DNA from: Blautia coccoides
GTDB lineage: Bacteria; Bacillota; Clostridia; Lachnospirales; Lachnospiraceae
Assembly: GCF_034355335.1 (NCBI RefSeq)
Contig: NZ_CP136422.1
Location: 616,001-680,000 of the forward strand
Reading direction: 5' to 3'
Length of the DNA: 64,000 nucleotides
Part shown: positions 43,924 to 52,948 of the stretch, piece after piece
How the letters are laid out: each line of letters opens with the position of its first letter
Position numbering within the stretch: the stretch's first letter is position 1
Notes under the pieces: model-generated
Seen by the model: the letters and a program-made list of their open reading frames with translations, nothing else
Database searches by the model: none
What the model was told of the DNA's origin: nothing
Translations under genes and position numbers: made by a program

Positions 43924-44421
43924 GTGGATGCACAGGAAAAGTTTATGAAGGAAGCCATAAAGCAGGCGAAAAAAGCTTACGCCCTGAGGGAGGTTCCCAT
44001 TGGCTGTGTGATCGTATATGAAGGTAAGATAATAGCCAGAGGTTACAACAGAAGGAACACAGACAAAAATACCACCTCCCATGCAGAGATGAACGCCATC
44101 CGAAAAGCCAGTAAAAAGCTGGGGGACTGGAGGCTTGAGGGATGTACTCTCTATGTTACGCTGGAACCCTGTCAGATGTGCGCTGGTGCCATTATACAGG
44201 CCAGAATAGATAAAGTGGTTATCGGCAGCATGAACCCCAAAGCAGGATGTGCAGGGTCTGTCCTCAACCTGTTGGAGATGGACGGATTTAACCACAAGGC
44301 AGAAGTAGAGCGAGGTGTGCTGGAAGCGGAGTGCAGCGAAATGCTGAGCGGCTTCTTCCGGGAATTGAGAAAAGAAAAGGCAAAAGCAAAGGAGAAATGT
44401 CATGACAAAACAGGAATTTAG
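43924..44421 (+). CDS. tadA: tRNA-specific adenosine deaminase
   Basis: The product has 165 residues. The start is a GTG at 43924, with GGAAGGCGG about 8 bases upstream. It converts the wobble adenosine of tRNA-Arg(ACG) to inosine. The deaminase zinc site is complete: HAEMNAI (His and catalytic Glu) and LEPCQMCAGAI (PCxxC). The C-terminal helix is typical. It overlaps the next gene by 20 bases, so the two are coupled. Its place in a tadA-SRP RNA-dnaX-ebfC-recR neighbourhood resembles the B. subtilis order. Confidence 0.96.
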   Translation: MDAQEKFMKEAIKQAKKAYALREVPIGCVIVYEGKIIARGYNRRNTDKNTTSHAEMNAIRKASKKLGDWRLEGCTLYVTLEPCQMCAGAIIQARIDKVVIGSMNPKAGCAGSVLNLLEMDGFNHKAEVERGVLEAECSEMLSGFFRELRKEKAKAKEKCHDKTGI

Positions 44422-45259
44422 AGAACTGGTACAGGCCGAAACATTGCTTTTAGACGGAGCTACAGGCTCCAATCTCATGAAGGAAGGGATGCCCAGAGGT
44501 GTCTGCTCTGAACAGTGGATATATGAAAATCCTCAGGTACTGGAGAAGCTGCAGAAGGAGTATTGCGAGGCCGGCTCCAGGATAGTCTATGCTCCTACAT
44601 TTTCGGCAAACAGAATAAGTCTTGCCAATCACGGACTGGAAAATAAGGTAGAGGAGCTGAACCGGGGTCTTGTGCGCATCTCCAGGGAAGCAGTCGGGGA
44701 CAAATGTTATATCGCGGGAGACCTGACTACTACAGGAAAGCAGGATATGCCCTATGAAGAGTTATTTGAGGCATACAGGGAACAGATAGTGGCTCTGGCT
44801 GATGCTGGAGTTGACCTGCTCATCGCAGAGACTATGCTGGGTGTGGATGAAGTGATGGCAGTGATCGACGCCGCTGCCGCAGTGTGCGAACTGCCGGTTA
44901 TGTGCACTTTGACTGTGGAGTCTGACGGCAGCTTATTCTTCGGAGGAAATATTTATGATGCAGTGGAGACTCTAGAGCAGATGGGAGCAGATGCCGTTGG
45001 TATTAACTGTTCCACAGGTCCTGACCAGTTGGTATCCGTTGTGAAAAATATAAGGGAAAAAGTCAGTATTCCTGTCATTGTCAAACCCAATGCGGGAATG
45101 CCTGTGATAGATGAAAAAGGAAATCCGGTTTATTCCATGGGCGCTGAAGAATTCGCAGAACATATGAAGGTGCTAACGGAAGCTGGAGCAGATATTGTAG
45201 GCGGATGCTGTGGAACGACACCTGAATATATCAGGAAACTGGCTGATATTTTAAAATGA
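44402..45259 (+). CDS. Homocysteine S-methyltransferase family protein
   Basis: The product has 285 residues. The TIM-barrel Hcy-binding domain is visible from LLLDGATGSNLMKEGMP to the zinc ligands GINCSTGP (Cys) and GGCCGTTPEYI (Cys-Cys). It transfers a methyl group to homocysteine to make methionine. The protein corresponds to the N-terminal domain of MetH alone, or to MmuM-like enzymes, with no folate- or cobalamin-binding domain. It may therefore use S-methylmethionine/SAM, or act with separately encoded MetH modules as found in some clostridia. It overlaps tadA by 20 bases. Confidence 0.9.
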   Translation: MTKQEFRELVQAETLLLDGATGSNLMKEGMPRGVCSEQWIYENPQVLEKLQKEYCEAGSRIVYAPTFSANRISLANHGLENKVEELNRGLVRISREAVGDKCYIAGDLTTTGKQDMPYEELFEAYREQIVALADAGVDLLIAETMLGVDEVMAVIDAAAAVCELPVMCTLTVESDGSLFFGGNIYDAVETLEQMGADAVGINCSTGPDQLVSVVKNIREKVSIPVIVKPNAGMPVIDEKGNPVYSMGAEEFAEHMKVLTEAGADIVGGCCGTTPEYIRKLADILK

Positions 45260-45270
45260 GCACTTTATAT

Positions 45271-45310
45271 AAAAAGACGTTTCCCTCATTTCTGAAGGAA
45301 ACGCCTTTTT
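45271..45310. terminator. Bidirectional terminator overlapping the 3' end of the DedA gene
   Basis: AAAAAGACGTTTCC (45271-45284) pairs with GGAAACGCCTTTTT (45297-45310), one mismatch, with T-runs in both directions. The DedA stop codon lies in the loop. Confidence 0.85.
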
Positions 45311-45900
45311 ATGTAAACTAAAATGCCGATCAATGCAAATACAATAATGACGACACGGGCCACCTGAGTATATGTGCCCAGACATTCTGCGGCCTTCTGC
45401 CATGAGGTTCCGGCAACAGCACCCAGGGATACCAGCACCAGGTTCCAGATAAAGCTTCCGATGGTGGTCAGAGACAGGAAAGTGCCAAGGTTCATGTTGG
45501 CCATTCCCGCCGGAATGGAGATGAGGCTTCGCACAATGGGGATAAAGCGGCAGAAGAGAACTGTATAGTTGCCTTTGCTGTCAAACCATTCCATAGCGCT
45601 TCCCACATCCTCCGGTTTAAAGTGCAGGATTCTGCCAACCCTGCCTTTCAGAAGAGATTCCAGCTTTTCCTGGGGCACCAGGTGTCCGATTTGGTATAAA
45701 AGAATAGCACCGAAAACACTGCCCACTGTGGAGGAGAGTACAACGCCTATAATATTCATCTTTGTATATGTAGTCATAAAGCCGCCGAAGGTCAGTATCA
45801 CTTCGGAAGGAATAGGGGGGAAAAGGTTCTCCACCAGAATGAGGAGGGCTATCCCCAGATACCCGTAGGCATCCATTATATGCATCATCCAATAACTCAT
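45286..45900 (-). CDS. DedA-family membrane protein
   Basis: The product has 204 residues from ATG 45900, which has GCGGAGG about 8 bases upstream. DedA/SNARE-associated signatures are present: LLILVENLFPPIPSEVILTF, GSVFGAILLYQIGHL and FCRFIPIVRSLISIPAGMAN, plus a final hydrophobic helix. The family is linked to membrane homeostasis and undecaprenyl-phosphate or lipid flipping. The gene begins only 71 bases after the end of the SRP RNA on the same strand, and no separate terminator is evident between them. Confidence 0.93.
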   Translation of the reverse strand: MSYWMMHIMDAYGYLGIALLILVENLFPPIPSEVILTFGGFMTTYTKMNIIGVVLSSTVGSVFGAILLYQIGHLVPQEKLESLLKGRVGRILHFKPEDVGSAMEWFDSKGNYTVLFCRFIPIVRSLISIPAGMANMNLGTFLSLTTIGSFIWNLVLVSLGAVAGTSWQKAAECLGTYTQVARVVIIVFALIGILVYIKRRFLQK

Positions 45901-45970
45901 CAAAAAAACCTCCGCTGCAATCGTCTCTTTCATCTTATGACGATACAGTGGAGGTTATTCTATTCTTTTT

Positions 45971-46237
45971 CACCGTGCGCCGCACCTCGAAACTCCTTCA
46001 CGGACGTTACCTCTACAGTTAACTCGGCCCAGGCACCCTCACGGCACACAGAAGATTCTACTTAGTGCTGCTTCATTCCTGACCTGACACGGTTCATAGA
46101 GTTCTGTTGCGCAAGACCCAGACGTCAGCGCCACTTATAAAGGGCAGCTCCGCAAAGAAAGTCCCTCAGATTTGGCATCACCCCTGCTGTAGCGGATTGC
46201 AGGTACAGGGCACCGCTATCTCCCCGGCTGCACGGTA
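45971..46237 (-). ncRNA. Signal recognition particle RNA, large bacterial type with Alu domain
   Basis: On the minus strand, the domain IV hallmark GTGTCAGGTCAGGAATGAAG followed by CAGCA is clear (about 46062-46090). The Alu part near the 5' end contains GGGGAGATAGCGGTGCCC and GGGTGATGCC. The two ends pair: ACCGTGCAGCCG at the 5' end with CGGCGCACGGT at the 3' end, giving a length near 267 bases. It is normal for Firmicutes that the large SRP RNA lies near tadA and dnaX. Confidence 0.95.
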
Positions 46238-46243
46238 TCTAAA

Positions 46244-46272
46244 AGTATATCGGTTTTTTTACAGTTTGTCAA
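46244..46272 (-). promoter_or_regulatory. Promoter of the SRP RNA
   Basis: On the minus strand TTGACA (46272-46267), a 17-base spacer and TATACT (46249-46244), about 7 bases before the predicted 5' end. Confidence 0.92.
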
Positions 46273-46305
46273 TGAAAAAGAAAGGAAAAAAAATCGATTC
46301 CGCAC

Positions 46306-46334
46306 TTTACAAAAGCAGAGGAGTGTAGTATAAT
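46306..46334 (+). promoter_or_regulatory. Promoter of a short transcript upstream of 46471
   Basis: TTTACA (46306-46311), a 17-base spacer and TATAAT (46329-46334). It is divergent from the SRP RNA promoter. Confidence 0.85.
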
Positions 46335-46340
46335 AAAAAA

Positions 46341-46420
46341 CGACCATAAATGTGTTAATGTAATTTGAATTCCTCAACGAAAGAAAACGGACAGGCCGCA
46401 TACCTGTCCGTTTTCTTTTT
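46341..46420 (+). ncRNA. Short promoter-to-terminator transcript: small RNA or attenuator leader
   Basis: About 80 bases after the promoter start there is a perfect 13-bp terminator: GAAAACGGACAGG (46383-46395), loop CCGCATA, CCTGTCCGTTTTC (46403-46415) and TTTTT. No coding potential lies between. Either a small RNA is made, or this is a leader that controls the exported protein gene at 46471. The region from 45901 to 46470 is otherwise filled by the SRP RNA and its promoter. Confidence 0.6.
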
Positions 46421-46470
46421 ATGCAATAAATTGCCTTCTTATGCATAAAATGTAAGAGGAGGACAAGCAT

Positions 46471-46935
46471 ATGGGAAGAAAAAAGATTATTATATGGATT
46501 CTATGCGCTGCCATGAGCCAGATGGCGCACAATACAGTTACAGGAAATCTGTGGGAAACAGAACGGGCTCAGACAGAAGCCGCGGCCGGGCGCAGTGTGT
46601 ATCAGAGGGCAGAATCAGCTCAACCAGAATATATCATCACAGAACACCCCTTTCTGTCTTTTGCAGATATGGAGCCGGGGGAGGAGAGAAGCCAGGTATT
46701 TTCCATCTGGAATACAGGTGAGGAAGATTCTGCATACTATTTTGATATACAGGCCCGGGAAAATATCGCATGGGAACTGACAAAGGCAGGGGATTTTTAC
46801 AGTTGCGGAAAAGTCCTGCAGAACCCTATGAAGCTCACAGAGCTGACACCCAATGAGCATATGGTTTTTCAGCTCACCGTGAAAAACACGGGGAATGCCA
46901 TTGAAACAGCGGTCCCGGTCTTTTCCAAGGAATAG
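46471..46935 (+). CDS. Small exported protein of unknown function
   Basis: The product has 154 residues. ATG 46471 is preceded by AAGAGGAGGACAAGC. The N-terminus is KK followed by a hydrophobic stretch (IIIWILCAAMSQMAHN), a likely signal peptide or anchor, with no lipobox. The mature part is beta-rich (FLSFADMEPGEERSQVFSIW, LTELTPNEHMVFQLTVKNTG) and resembles a single immunoglobulin-like domain of the CARDB/NPCBM-like kind, without a firm match. It lies between a terminator-bearing leader and pfk. Confidence 0.6.
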   Translation: MGRKKIIIWILCAAMSQMAHNTVTGNLWETERAQTEAAAGRSVYQRAESAQPEYIITEHPFLSFADMEPGEERSQVFSIWNTGEEDSAYYFDIQARENIAWELTKAGDFYSCGKVLQNPMKLTELTPNEHMVFQLTVKNTGNAIETAVPVFSKE

Positions 46936-46977
46936 TAACAGGGGATAACCATGGTTTACTAAAAAGAAAATTTTGAG

Positions 46978-47006
46978 TTGTGGTAAAAAATAAAATAAGC
47001 TATAAT
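46978..47006 (+). promoter_or_regulatory. Probable promoter and structured leader of pfk
   Basis: TTGTGG (46978-46983), a 17-base spacer and TATAAT (47001-47006). The leader of about 145 bases has a CTCCCA/TGGGAG hairpin (47050-47072) and a GGGTTT/AAACCC hairpin (47094-47110) close to the start; neither has a T-tract. Confidence 0.55.
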
Positions 47007-47156
47007 GGATGCAGGTGAGTAATTTATTCGCCGGAATGGGCGAGAATACTCCCAGCCGCCATAAGTGGGAGCAGAATCGTCGAAACAGATGGGGTTTATA
47101 TCTTAAACCCACAGTGCAGAATGTAACACTATATCATAAGATGGGATGTGAAATAT

Positions 47157-48236
47157 ATGAAGAGAATCGGTTTGTTAACAAGCGGTGGCGACTGTCAGGC
47201 ACTCAATGCCACCATGCGCGGCGTTGTAAAAGGTTTGGCTTCCAATCTGGACGACCTGGAGGTCTACGGCTTTGATGATGGATATAAAGGACTGATATAC
47301 GGAGACTACAGAATGCTCTCAGCCAAAGATTTCTCAGGTATCCTCACAAGAGGCGGTACGATCCTGGGTACATCCCGCCAGCCCTTTAAATTGATGCGTG
47401 TGCCCGATGACAGAGGCCTTGACAAGGTTGAAGCCATGAAGCAGACGTACTATAAGCTGCGTCTTGACTGTCTGGTGATCCTGGGCGGCAACGGTACCCA
47501 GAAGACGGCAAACATGCTCAGAGAAGAGGGACTGAACATTATCCATCTTCCCAAGACCATAGATAATGATATCTGGGGGACAGATATGACTTTTGGTTTC
47601 CAGAGCGCAGTGGATATTGCCACAGAAGCCATTGACTGTATCCATACAACGGCAGCATCCCACAGCCGTATCTTTATTGTGGAGGTCATGGGACATAAAG
47701 TGGGATGGCTTACCCTGCACGCCGGTATTGCAGGCGGTGCTGATATTATCCTGATTCCTGAAATCCCATATGATATTGATAAAATAGCTGACGCAGTCAG
47801 GAGGAGGAACAGAGCCGGAAAAGGCTTTACCATCCTGGCAGTGGCGGAAGGCGCAGTTTCCAAAGAAGACGCAGCACTTCCCAAGAAAGAGCTGAAGAAA
47901 AAAATGGAGGAAAATGCAAAGAAATATCCGTCCGTTTCCTATAAGCTGGAAGCAGAGCTGAAGGAAAAGCTGGATCTGGATATCCGCATTACCATTCCGG
48001 GACATATGCAGAGAGGCGGAAGCCCATGTCCGTATGACCGTGTGCTCTCCACCCATATGGGTTCCGCAGCCGCAGGCCTGATCCTGAAAGATGAGTACGG
48101 TTACATGGTGGGGATCGTCAACGGCAAGATCAAGAAAGTCCCGCTTCAGGAATGTGCCGGCAAACTGAAGATGGTATCCCCGGATGATCAGTTGGTCAAG
48201 GCTGCAAAAAGGATCGGCATCAGTTTCGGGGATTAA
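47157..48236 (+). CDS. pfkA: 6-phosphofructokinase (mixed ATP/PPi-type active site)
   Basis: The product has 359 residues from ATG 47157; a GTG at 47148 is also in frame. It phosphorylates fructose 6-phosphate in glycolysis. Motifs: LLTSGGDCQALNA (start of the phosphoryl-donor site), GGNGTQKTA (residues 110-118), and PKTIDNDIWGTD with the catalytic Asp. In the standard scheme the second Gly of GGDGS indicates ATP use, while Lys in PKTIDND indicates PPi-type or group III enzymes. Here Gly113 and Lys133 occur together, and the usual Asp of GGDG is Asn112. The donor is therefore uncertain. Confidence 0.9.
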   Translation: MKRIGLLTSGGDCQALNATMRGVVKGLASNLDDLEVYGFDDGYKGLIYGDYRMLSAKDFSGILTRGGTILGTSRQPFKLMRVPDDRGLDKVEAMKQTYYKLRLDCLVILGGNGTQKTANMLREEGLNIIHLPKTIDNDIWGTDMTFGFQSAVDIATEAIDCIHTTAASHSRIFIVEVMGHKVGWLTLHAGIAGGADIILIPEIPYDIDKIADAVRRRNRAGKGFTILAVAEGAVSKEDAALPKKELKKKMEENAKKYPSVSYKLEAELKEKLDLDIRITIPGHMQRGGSPCPYDRVLSTHMGSAAAGLILKDEYGYMVGIVNGKIKKVPLQECAGKLKMVSPDDQLVKAAKRIGISFGD

Positions 48237-48255
48237 CTGAAAAAGGAGAATTTTC

Positions 48256-49890
48256 ATGAGCTATACTGCTCTTTATCGGAAGTTCCGCCCCCAGGATTTT
48301 GAAGATGTAAAGGGGCAGGAACACATTGTAACCACATTGAAGAACCAGATGAAAGCGGACAGGATCGGGCATGCCTATCTTTTCTGCGGCACCCGTGGTA
48401 CAGGTAAGACTACCATTGCCAAGATACTGGCAAAGGCAGTCAACTGCGAACATCCGGTAGACGGAAGCCCCTGCAACGAATGTGAGACATGTCAGGCCAT
48501 CAATGCAGGGACCTCCATGAATGTGATAGAGATCGACGCCGCTTCCAACAACGGCGTCGACAACATTCGTGAAATCCGTGAGGAAGTGGCCTACCGTCCT
48601 GCAAAAGGACGTTATAAAGTATATATCATAGATGAGGTTCATATGCTGTCCACAGGAGCGTTTAATGCACTGTTAAAGACGCTTGAGGAACCTCCTTCTT
48701 ATGTTATCTTCATTCTCGCCACCACGGAGGCACATAAGATCCCCATCACCATCCTGTCCAGATGCCAGCGCTATGACTTTAAACGCATCACAGTGGATAC
48801 CATAGCGGCAAGGCTTACAGAACTGATGGATAAGGAAGGCACAGACGTGGAGGAGAAGGCTATCCGCTATATTGCAAAGGCGGCAGACGGTTCCATGCGT
48901 GATGCGCTCTCCCTGCTGGACCAGTGTATCGCTTTTTATCTGGGTGAGACGCTGACATATGAAAAGGCCCTGGATGTGCTGGGCGCTGTGGATACGCAGG
49001 TGTTCAGCAGGCTTCTCCGCCTGATCCTGAAGCAGGACACGGCAGGGGCCATAAGAACCCTGGAAGACCTGATCATCCAAGGCAGGGAACTGGGACAGTT
49101 TGTGGCGGATTTCATCTGGTATCTGCGGAATCTGCTCCTTGTGAAGACTTCGGATGCGCCGGAGGAAGCGGTAGATGTCTCCGCGGAGAATATGGAGCTT
49201 CTAAAGGAGGAAGGCCGGATGTTGGATGCGGAGACGCTGATGCGCTATATCCGCATTTTTTCAGAACTGTCCAACCAGATCCGCTATGCATCACAGAAGA
49301 GGGTGCTGGTGGAAATCGCTCTGATAAAGCTCTGTCAGCCGGTTATGGAGACCAATCTGGATTCTCTGTTTGACAGGATCCGGGTATTGGAGGAAAAACT
49401 GGAAAACGGCATTGTAGTGACAGGAGCGGTGCAGGCCGGGGAATATGCCCCATCTGTAGAAGCTACAGCCTCCCATATCATGCCGGAGGAAACTTTGTCA
49501 GAACCGGAGGCGAAGCCTGAGAAAGCGGCACCTGAGGACCTGCAGTATATTAAGAAGAACTGGAACTCCGTTGTGCGGGAGACAAAGGGATTCCTGCAGC
49601 AGATGCTTCTGACTTCCACGCCGAAATACAATGGCAATACAGGAGAACCTGTCTTGTACGTGGAGTTTGGAAATTTCCAGGCAAAAATCTGTATGGACAA
49701 TCCGGATACCATACCTATGCTCAAAGAGATCATCCGGAAGAAAACAGGAAAGAGTGTGGAAATCGAGCTTTTACTTGCAGGCGGGGAAAACAAAGGACCC
49801 GCGGGGCTGGCATCGATTTCCGTAGATGATTTGATCGAACAGAATATCCGTATGGATGTAGTTGTAGAAGAAATGGAAGAGGAAGAATAG
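48256..49890 (+). CDS. dnaX: DNA polymerase III subunit gamma/tau
   Basis: The product has 544 residues. The AAA+ clamp-loader domain shows Walker A CGTRGTGKTTIAKIL, a Cys4 zinc module (CEHPVDGSPCNECETC), Walker B IIDEVHML and the sensor 1 region LATTEAHKIPITILSRCQRY. A domain III region and a tau-type C-terminus (after residue 400, partly Glu/Pro/Ala-rich) follow. It organises the replisome and loads the sliding clamp. It is 19 bases after pfk and is followed by ebfC and recR in the conserved dnaX-ebfC-recR order. Confidence 0.97.
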   Translation: MSYTALYRKFRPQDFEDVKGQEHIVTTLKNQMKADRIGHAYLFCGTRGTGKTTIAKILAKAVNCEHPVDGSPCNECETCQAINAGTSMNVIEIDAASNNGVDNIREIREEVAYRPAKGRYKVYIIDEVHMLSTGAFNALLKTLEEPPSYVIFILATTEAHKIPITILSRCQRYDFKRITVDTIAARLTELMDKEGTDVEEKAIRYIAKAADGSMRDALSLLDQCIAFYLGETLTYEKALDVLGAVDTQVFSRLLRLILKQDTAGAIRTLEDLIIQGRELGQFVADFIWYLRNLLLVKTSDAPEEAVDVSAENMELLKEEGRMLDAETLMRYIRIFSELSNQIRYASQKRVLVEIALIKLCQPVMETNLDSLFDRIRVLEEKLENGIVVTGAVQAGEYAPSVEATASHIMPEETLSEPEAKPEKAAPEDLQYIKKNWNSVVRETKGFLQQMLLTSTPKYNGNTGEPVLYVEFGNFQAKICMDNPDTIPMLKEIIRKKTGKSVEIELLLAGGENKGPAGLASISVDDLIEQNIRMDVVVEEMEEEE

Positions 49891-49902
49891 GAGGATTTGA
49901 AC

Positions 49903-50259
49903 ATGGCAAAAAAAGGAGGATTTCCGGGAATGGGAATGCCCGGAAACATGAATAACCTGATGAAACAGGCGCAGAAAATGCAGCGTCAGGCAGAGGAGAA
50001 TCAGAAAGCACTGGAAGAGAAGGAATTTACCGCAGCCGCAGGCGGCGGAGCCGTGGAAGTGACCGTTTCCGGTAAAAAGGAGATCACTAAGGTAAAGCTG
50101 GCTGAGGAAGTCGTTGATCCGGATGATATCGAGATGCTGGAGGACCTGATCATGGCAGCGACCAATGAAGCCCTGCGCAAGATGGAGGAAGAGTCAGCAG
50201 CTCTTATGTCTAAGCTCACAGGAGGTCTCGGCGGCCTTGGCGGCGGATTCCCGTTCTAA
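49903..50259 (+). CDS. ebfC: YbaB/EbfC-family nucleoid-associated protein
   Basis: The product has 118 residues. ATG 49903 is preferred, with AGGAGG about 8 bases upstream. A Gly/Met-rich N-terminus ([20 protein letters not shown]) precedes the YbaB fold ([38 protein letters not shown]). It is a small DNA-binding dimer. It sits between dnaX and recR, as in most Firmicutes. Confidence 0.96.
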   Translation: MAKKGGFPGMGMPGNMNNLMKQAQKMQRQAEENQKALEEKEFTAAAGGGAVEVTVSGKKEITKVKLAEEVVDPDDIEMLEDLIMAATNEALRKMEEESAALMSKLTGGLGGLGGGFPF

Positions 50260-50288
50260 GCGGCAATATACCGCAGAGGTGAAAAAAA

Positions 50289-50888
50289 TTGGAATACTAC
50301 AGCAGTCATATCAACAAATTAATTGAGCAGCTTTCCCGTCTGCCGGGCATTGGGGCTAAATCAGCCCAGCGCCTGGCATTCCACATTCTGAACATGCCCA
50401 AAGACCAGGTAGAAGAGCTTTCTGCCTCTATTGTGAATGCCAAGGCAAACGTACAGTATTGTAAGAACTGTTATACCCTGACAGACCAGGAGATCTGCCC
50501 AATCTGTAATAACCCCAGAAGAGACAGGAAAGTCATTATGGTGGTGGAAAATACCAGGGATCTGGCGGCATATGAGAAGACCGGTAAATTTGAAGGGGTG
50601 TATCATGTGCTGCATGGTGCCATTTCTCCTATGCTGGGGATCGGTCCCGATGACATTAAGTTAAAGGAACTGATGCAGCGCCTTTCAAAGGACGACATTG
50701 AGGAGGTGATCATTGCCACCAATTCCAGTCTGGAGGGTGAGACTACAGCTATGTATATCAGCAAGCTTGTGAAGCCTACAGGCATTAGGGTGAGCCGTAT
50801 CGCCAGTGGTGTTCCGGTGGGCGGTGACCTGGAATATATTGATGAGGTAACCCTTCTTCGGGCACTGGAGGGAAGGGTAGAACTATAG
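50289..50888 (+). CDS. recR: Recombination mediator RecR
   Basis: The product has 199 residues, the usual length. The TTG at 50289 is the start, with GCAGAGGTG about 9 bases upstream. A helix-hairpin-helix (LSRLPGIGAKSAQRLAFHIL), a Cys4 zinc finger (CKNCYTLTDQEICPIC), a Toprim domain (VMVVENTRDLAAYEKTG) and a C-terminal VPVGGDLEYIDEVTL motif are all present. It works with RecF/RecO in loading RecA at gaps. Confidence 0.97.
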   Translation: MEYYSSHINKLIEQLSRLPGIGAKSAQRLAFHILNMPKDQVEELSASIVNAKANVQYCKNCYTLTDQEICPICNNPRRDRKVIMVVENTRDLAAYEKTGKFEGVYHVLHGAISPMLGIGPDDIKLKELMQRLSKDDIEEVIIATNSSLEGETTAMYISKLVKPTGIRVSRIASGVPVGGDLEYIDEVTLLRALEGRVEL

Positions 50889-50898
50889 GAGCTTTAAC

Positions 50899-52005
50899 AT
50901 GAAGAAGAAAGTGACGTCCACGGATATCGCCAAAGCAGCGGGAGTCTCCCAAGCTACGGTATCCATGGTGCTGAATAAAAAGTACAATGTCTCCTTCTCA
51001 AAAGAGACGATTCAGAAGGTGGAGGAGACTGCCCGGGAGATGGGATACAACATCCCAAAGAGACGTCCGAGAAAGGATGCCGGCAACAGCAGGCTGATCA
51101 TAGTCTTCTGTCCAACGCTCACGAACCCTTATTATGTCATGCTTCTGCAGGGAATTGAAAAAGTGGCCAAGGAAAAAGGATACGCGGTCTTCACCTGTGA
51201 CACCCAGAGAGAGTTAAAGCTGGAGGAACAGTACCTGAAGATGATGCACACCGTTATCCCGGCGGGTATCATCTATACCTTTAACCCGAGTCCTGTATAC
51301 ATGTCACAGGTGGAGGAATTGGCAAAGAAAATCCCATTGGTCATTATAAGCAACAGGGAGCGGGTGGAAGTGGATGCCATCAATCAGGACAATACCAAGG
51401 TGGGAAGCCTTATGGCCAGACATCTTCTGGACTTAGGACACCGGGACGTGGCCTTTATCGCGCCTCCTCTCACGAAAAGGCAGCAGCAGCGCTCAAAGCG
51501 TGTGGCAGGATTTGTGGAGGAGTATGAGAAAGAGGGTCTGGGTGACCATGTCATCATAAAAGCGGCAGATGACGCTCTGGATGACCAGCTGCCGAGCATT
51601 GACTCGGAATACAGGATGGGGTATAACCTGACAAAAGAGATCCTGGCAGGGCCGAGAAAGGTAACTGCATTTGCAGGTCTCAACGACATGATGGCCTTTG
51701 GCATCATGGATGCTCTCCAGGAGGAAAAATATAAGATTCCCGGTGACGTGTCTGTTCTTGGCTGCGACAATATCATATTTTCCGGTATGTCACATATGTC
51801 TCTCACTACCATAGAGCACTTTGTTCCGCTTAAAGGGCGCGATGCCTGCGACATTATCATGCGCAAGATTGAATCCTTCATGAATACATATTCTGACAGT
51901 GAACCCACCAGCATCTATCATATTGAGTATGAGCCGAAGCTGATCGTACGCAAGACTACAGGCTATGTAAAACAAAAGCAGAAAAAGAAGAAAAAAACAA
52001 AATAA
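50899..52005 (+). CDS. LacI-family transcriptional regulator
   Basis: The product has 368 residues. It starts 10 bases after recR. The HTH is VTSTDIAKAAGVSQATVSMV, the hinge is AREMGYNIPKRRPRK, and the sensor domain shows LIIVFCPTLTNPYYVMLLQG, HRDVAFIAP and KIPGDVSVLGCDN. The C-terminal tail is a run of Lys (KQKQKKKKKTK), unusual for the family. The pentose-phosphate genes at 52236-54714 are the nearest plausible targets, but no palindromic operator was found upstream of them. Confidence 0.92.
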   Translation: MKKKVTSTDIAKAAGVSQATVSMVLNKKYNVSFSKETIQKVEETAREMGYNIPKRRPRKDAGNSRLIIVFCPTLTNPYYVMLLQGIEKVAKEKGYAVFTCDTQRELKLEEQYLKMMHTVIPAGIIYTFNPSPVYMSQVEELAKKIPLVIISNRERVEVDAINQDNTKVGSLMARHLLDLGHRDVAFIAPPLTKRQQQRSKRVAGFVEEYEKEGLGDHVIIKAADDALDDQLPSIDSEYRMGYNLTKEILAGPRKVTAFAGLNDMMAFGIMDALQEEKYKIPGDVSVLGCDNIIFSGMSHMSLTTIEHFVPLKGRDACDIIMRKIESFMNTYSDSEPTSIYHIEYEPKLIVRKTTGYVKQKQKKKKKTK

Positions 52006-52235
52006 ATTAAATGAATTCCATTTTATTATTAGTAATAATATCAAAACAAAATCCTGAAAATAATAGGATTGTGCAAGTCGGATTTTGTAAAACGGCCGGA
52101 AACAATTAATAAAAAATGAGTTTATTAACAAATTAAATTATTTATAAAAACAACTGTACTTGCGAAGGAATGCTTTATGGGGTAAACTGAGTGTATCAAA
52201 AAACAAAGCAAAGGTTTTGAACGGAGGAAAAGAAT

Positions 52236-52889
52236 ATGAGATTTTTTATCGACACTGCAAATGTAGAAGACATCCGTAAGGCAAATGACATGGGGATCAT
52301 CTGTGGAGTGACCACAAATCCATCCCTGATCGCGAAAGAAGGACGTGACTTTAACGAGGTTATCAAAGAGATCACATCTATCGTAGACGGACCCATCAGC
52401 GGTGAGGTAAAAGCCACCACAACAGACGCGGAAGGCATGATCAAAGAGGGCCGCGAGATCGCAGCTATCCATCCGAATATGATCGTTAAGATTCCTATGA
52501 CAACAGAGGGATTAAAGGCGGTCAAAGTTCTGAATGCAGAGGGCATCAAAACCAACGTTACATTAGTGTTTACTTCTAACCAGGCGCTTCTGGCAGCAAG
52601 AGCAGGCGCAACTTATGTTTCCCCGTTCCTGGGCAGACTGGATGATATCTCCGTATGCGGAACTGATCTGATCAGTGAGATCGTAGAGATTTTCCAGGTT
52701 GCAGGTATTGATACAGAGATCATCGCAGCGAGTGTACGTCATCCGATGCATGTGACAGAGTGTGCTCTGGCAGGTGCTGACATCGCTACTGTACCTTACA
52801 AGGTTCTGGAGCAGATGACAAAACATCCTCTGACAGATCAGGGTATCGAGAAATTCCAGAAAGACTATATTGCAGTTTTCGGCGAATAA
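52236..52889 (+). CDS. Fructose-6-phosphate aldolase / small transaldolase
   Basis: The product has 217 residues and belongs to the TalC/FSA group. The Schiff-base Lys is in [15 protein letters not shown]; other motifs are [31 protein letters not shown] and SPFLGRLDD. Members act either as transaldolases (with transketolase in the pentose phosphate pathway) or as fructose-6-phosphate aldolases. The transketolase genes directly downstream favour a transaldolase role. The 230-base gap before it is AT-rich, with a weak promoter-like pair (TTGCGA near 52160). Confidence 0.93.
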   Translation: MRFFIDTANVEDIRKANDMGIICGVTTNPSLIAKEGRDFNEVIKEITSIVDGPISGEVKATTTDAEGMIKEGREIAAIHPNMIVKIPMTTEGLKAVKVLNAEGIKTNVTLVFTSNQALLAARAGATYVSPFLGRLDDISVCGTDLISEIVEIFQVAGIDTEIIAASVRHPMHVTECALAGADIATVPYKVLEQMTKHPLTDQGIEKFQKDYIAVFGE

Positions 52890-52948
52890 TATAACTGTAT
52901 ACGATCAGGCTAAAAGCCGGTCACAGAACAAACAATCAGGAGGAAGAA

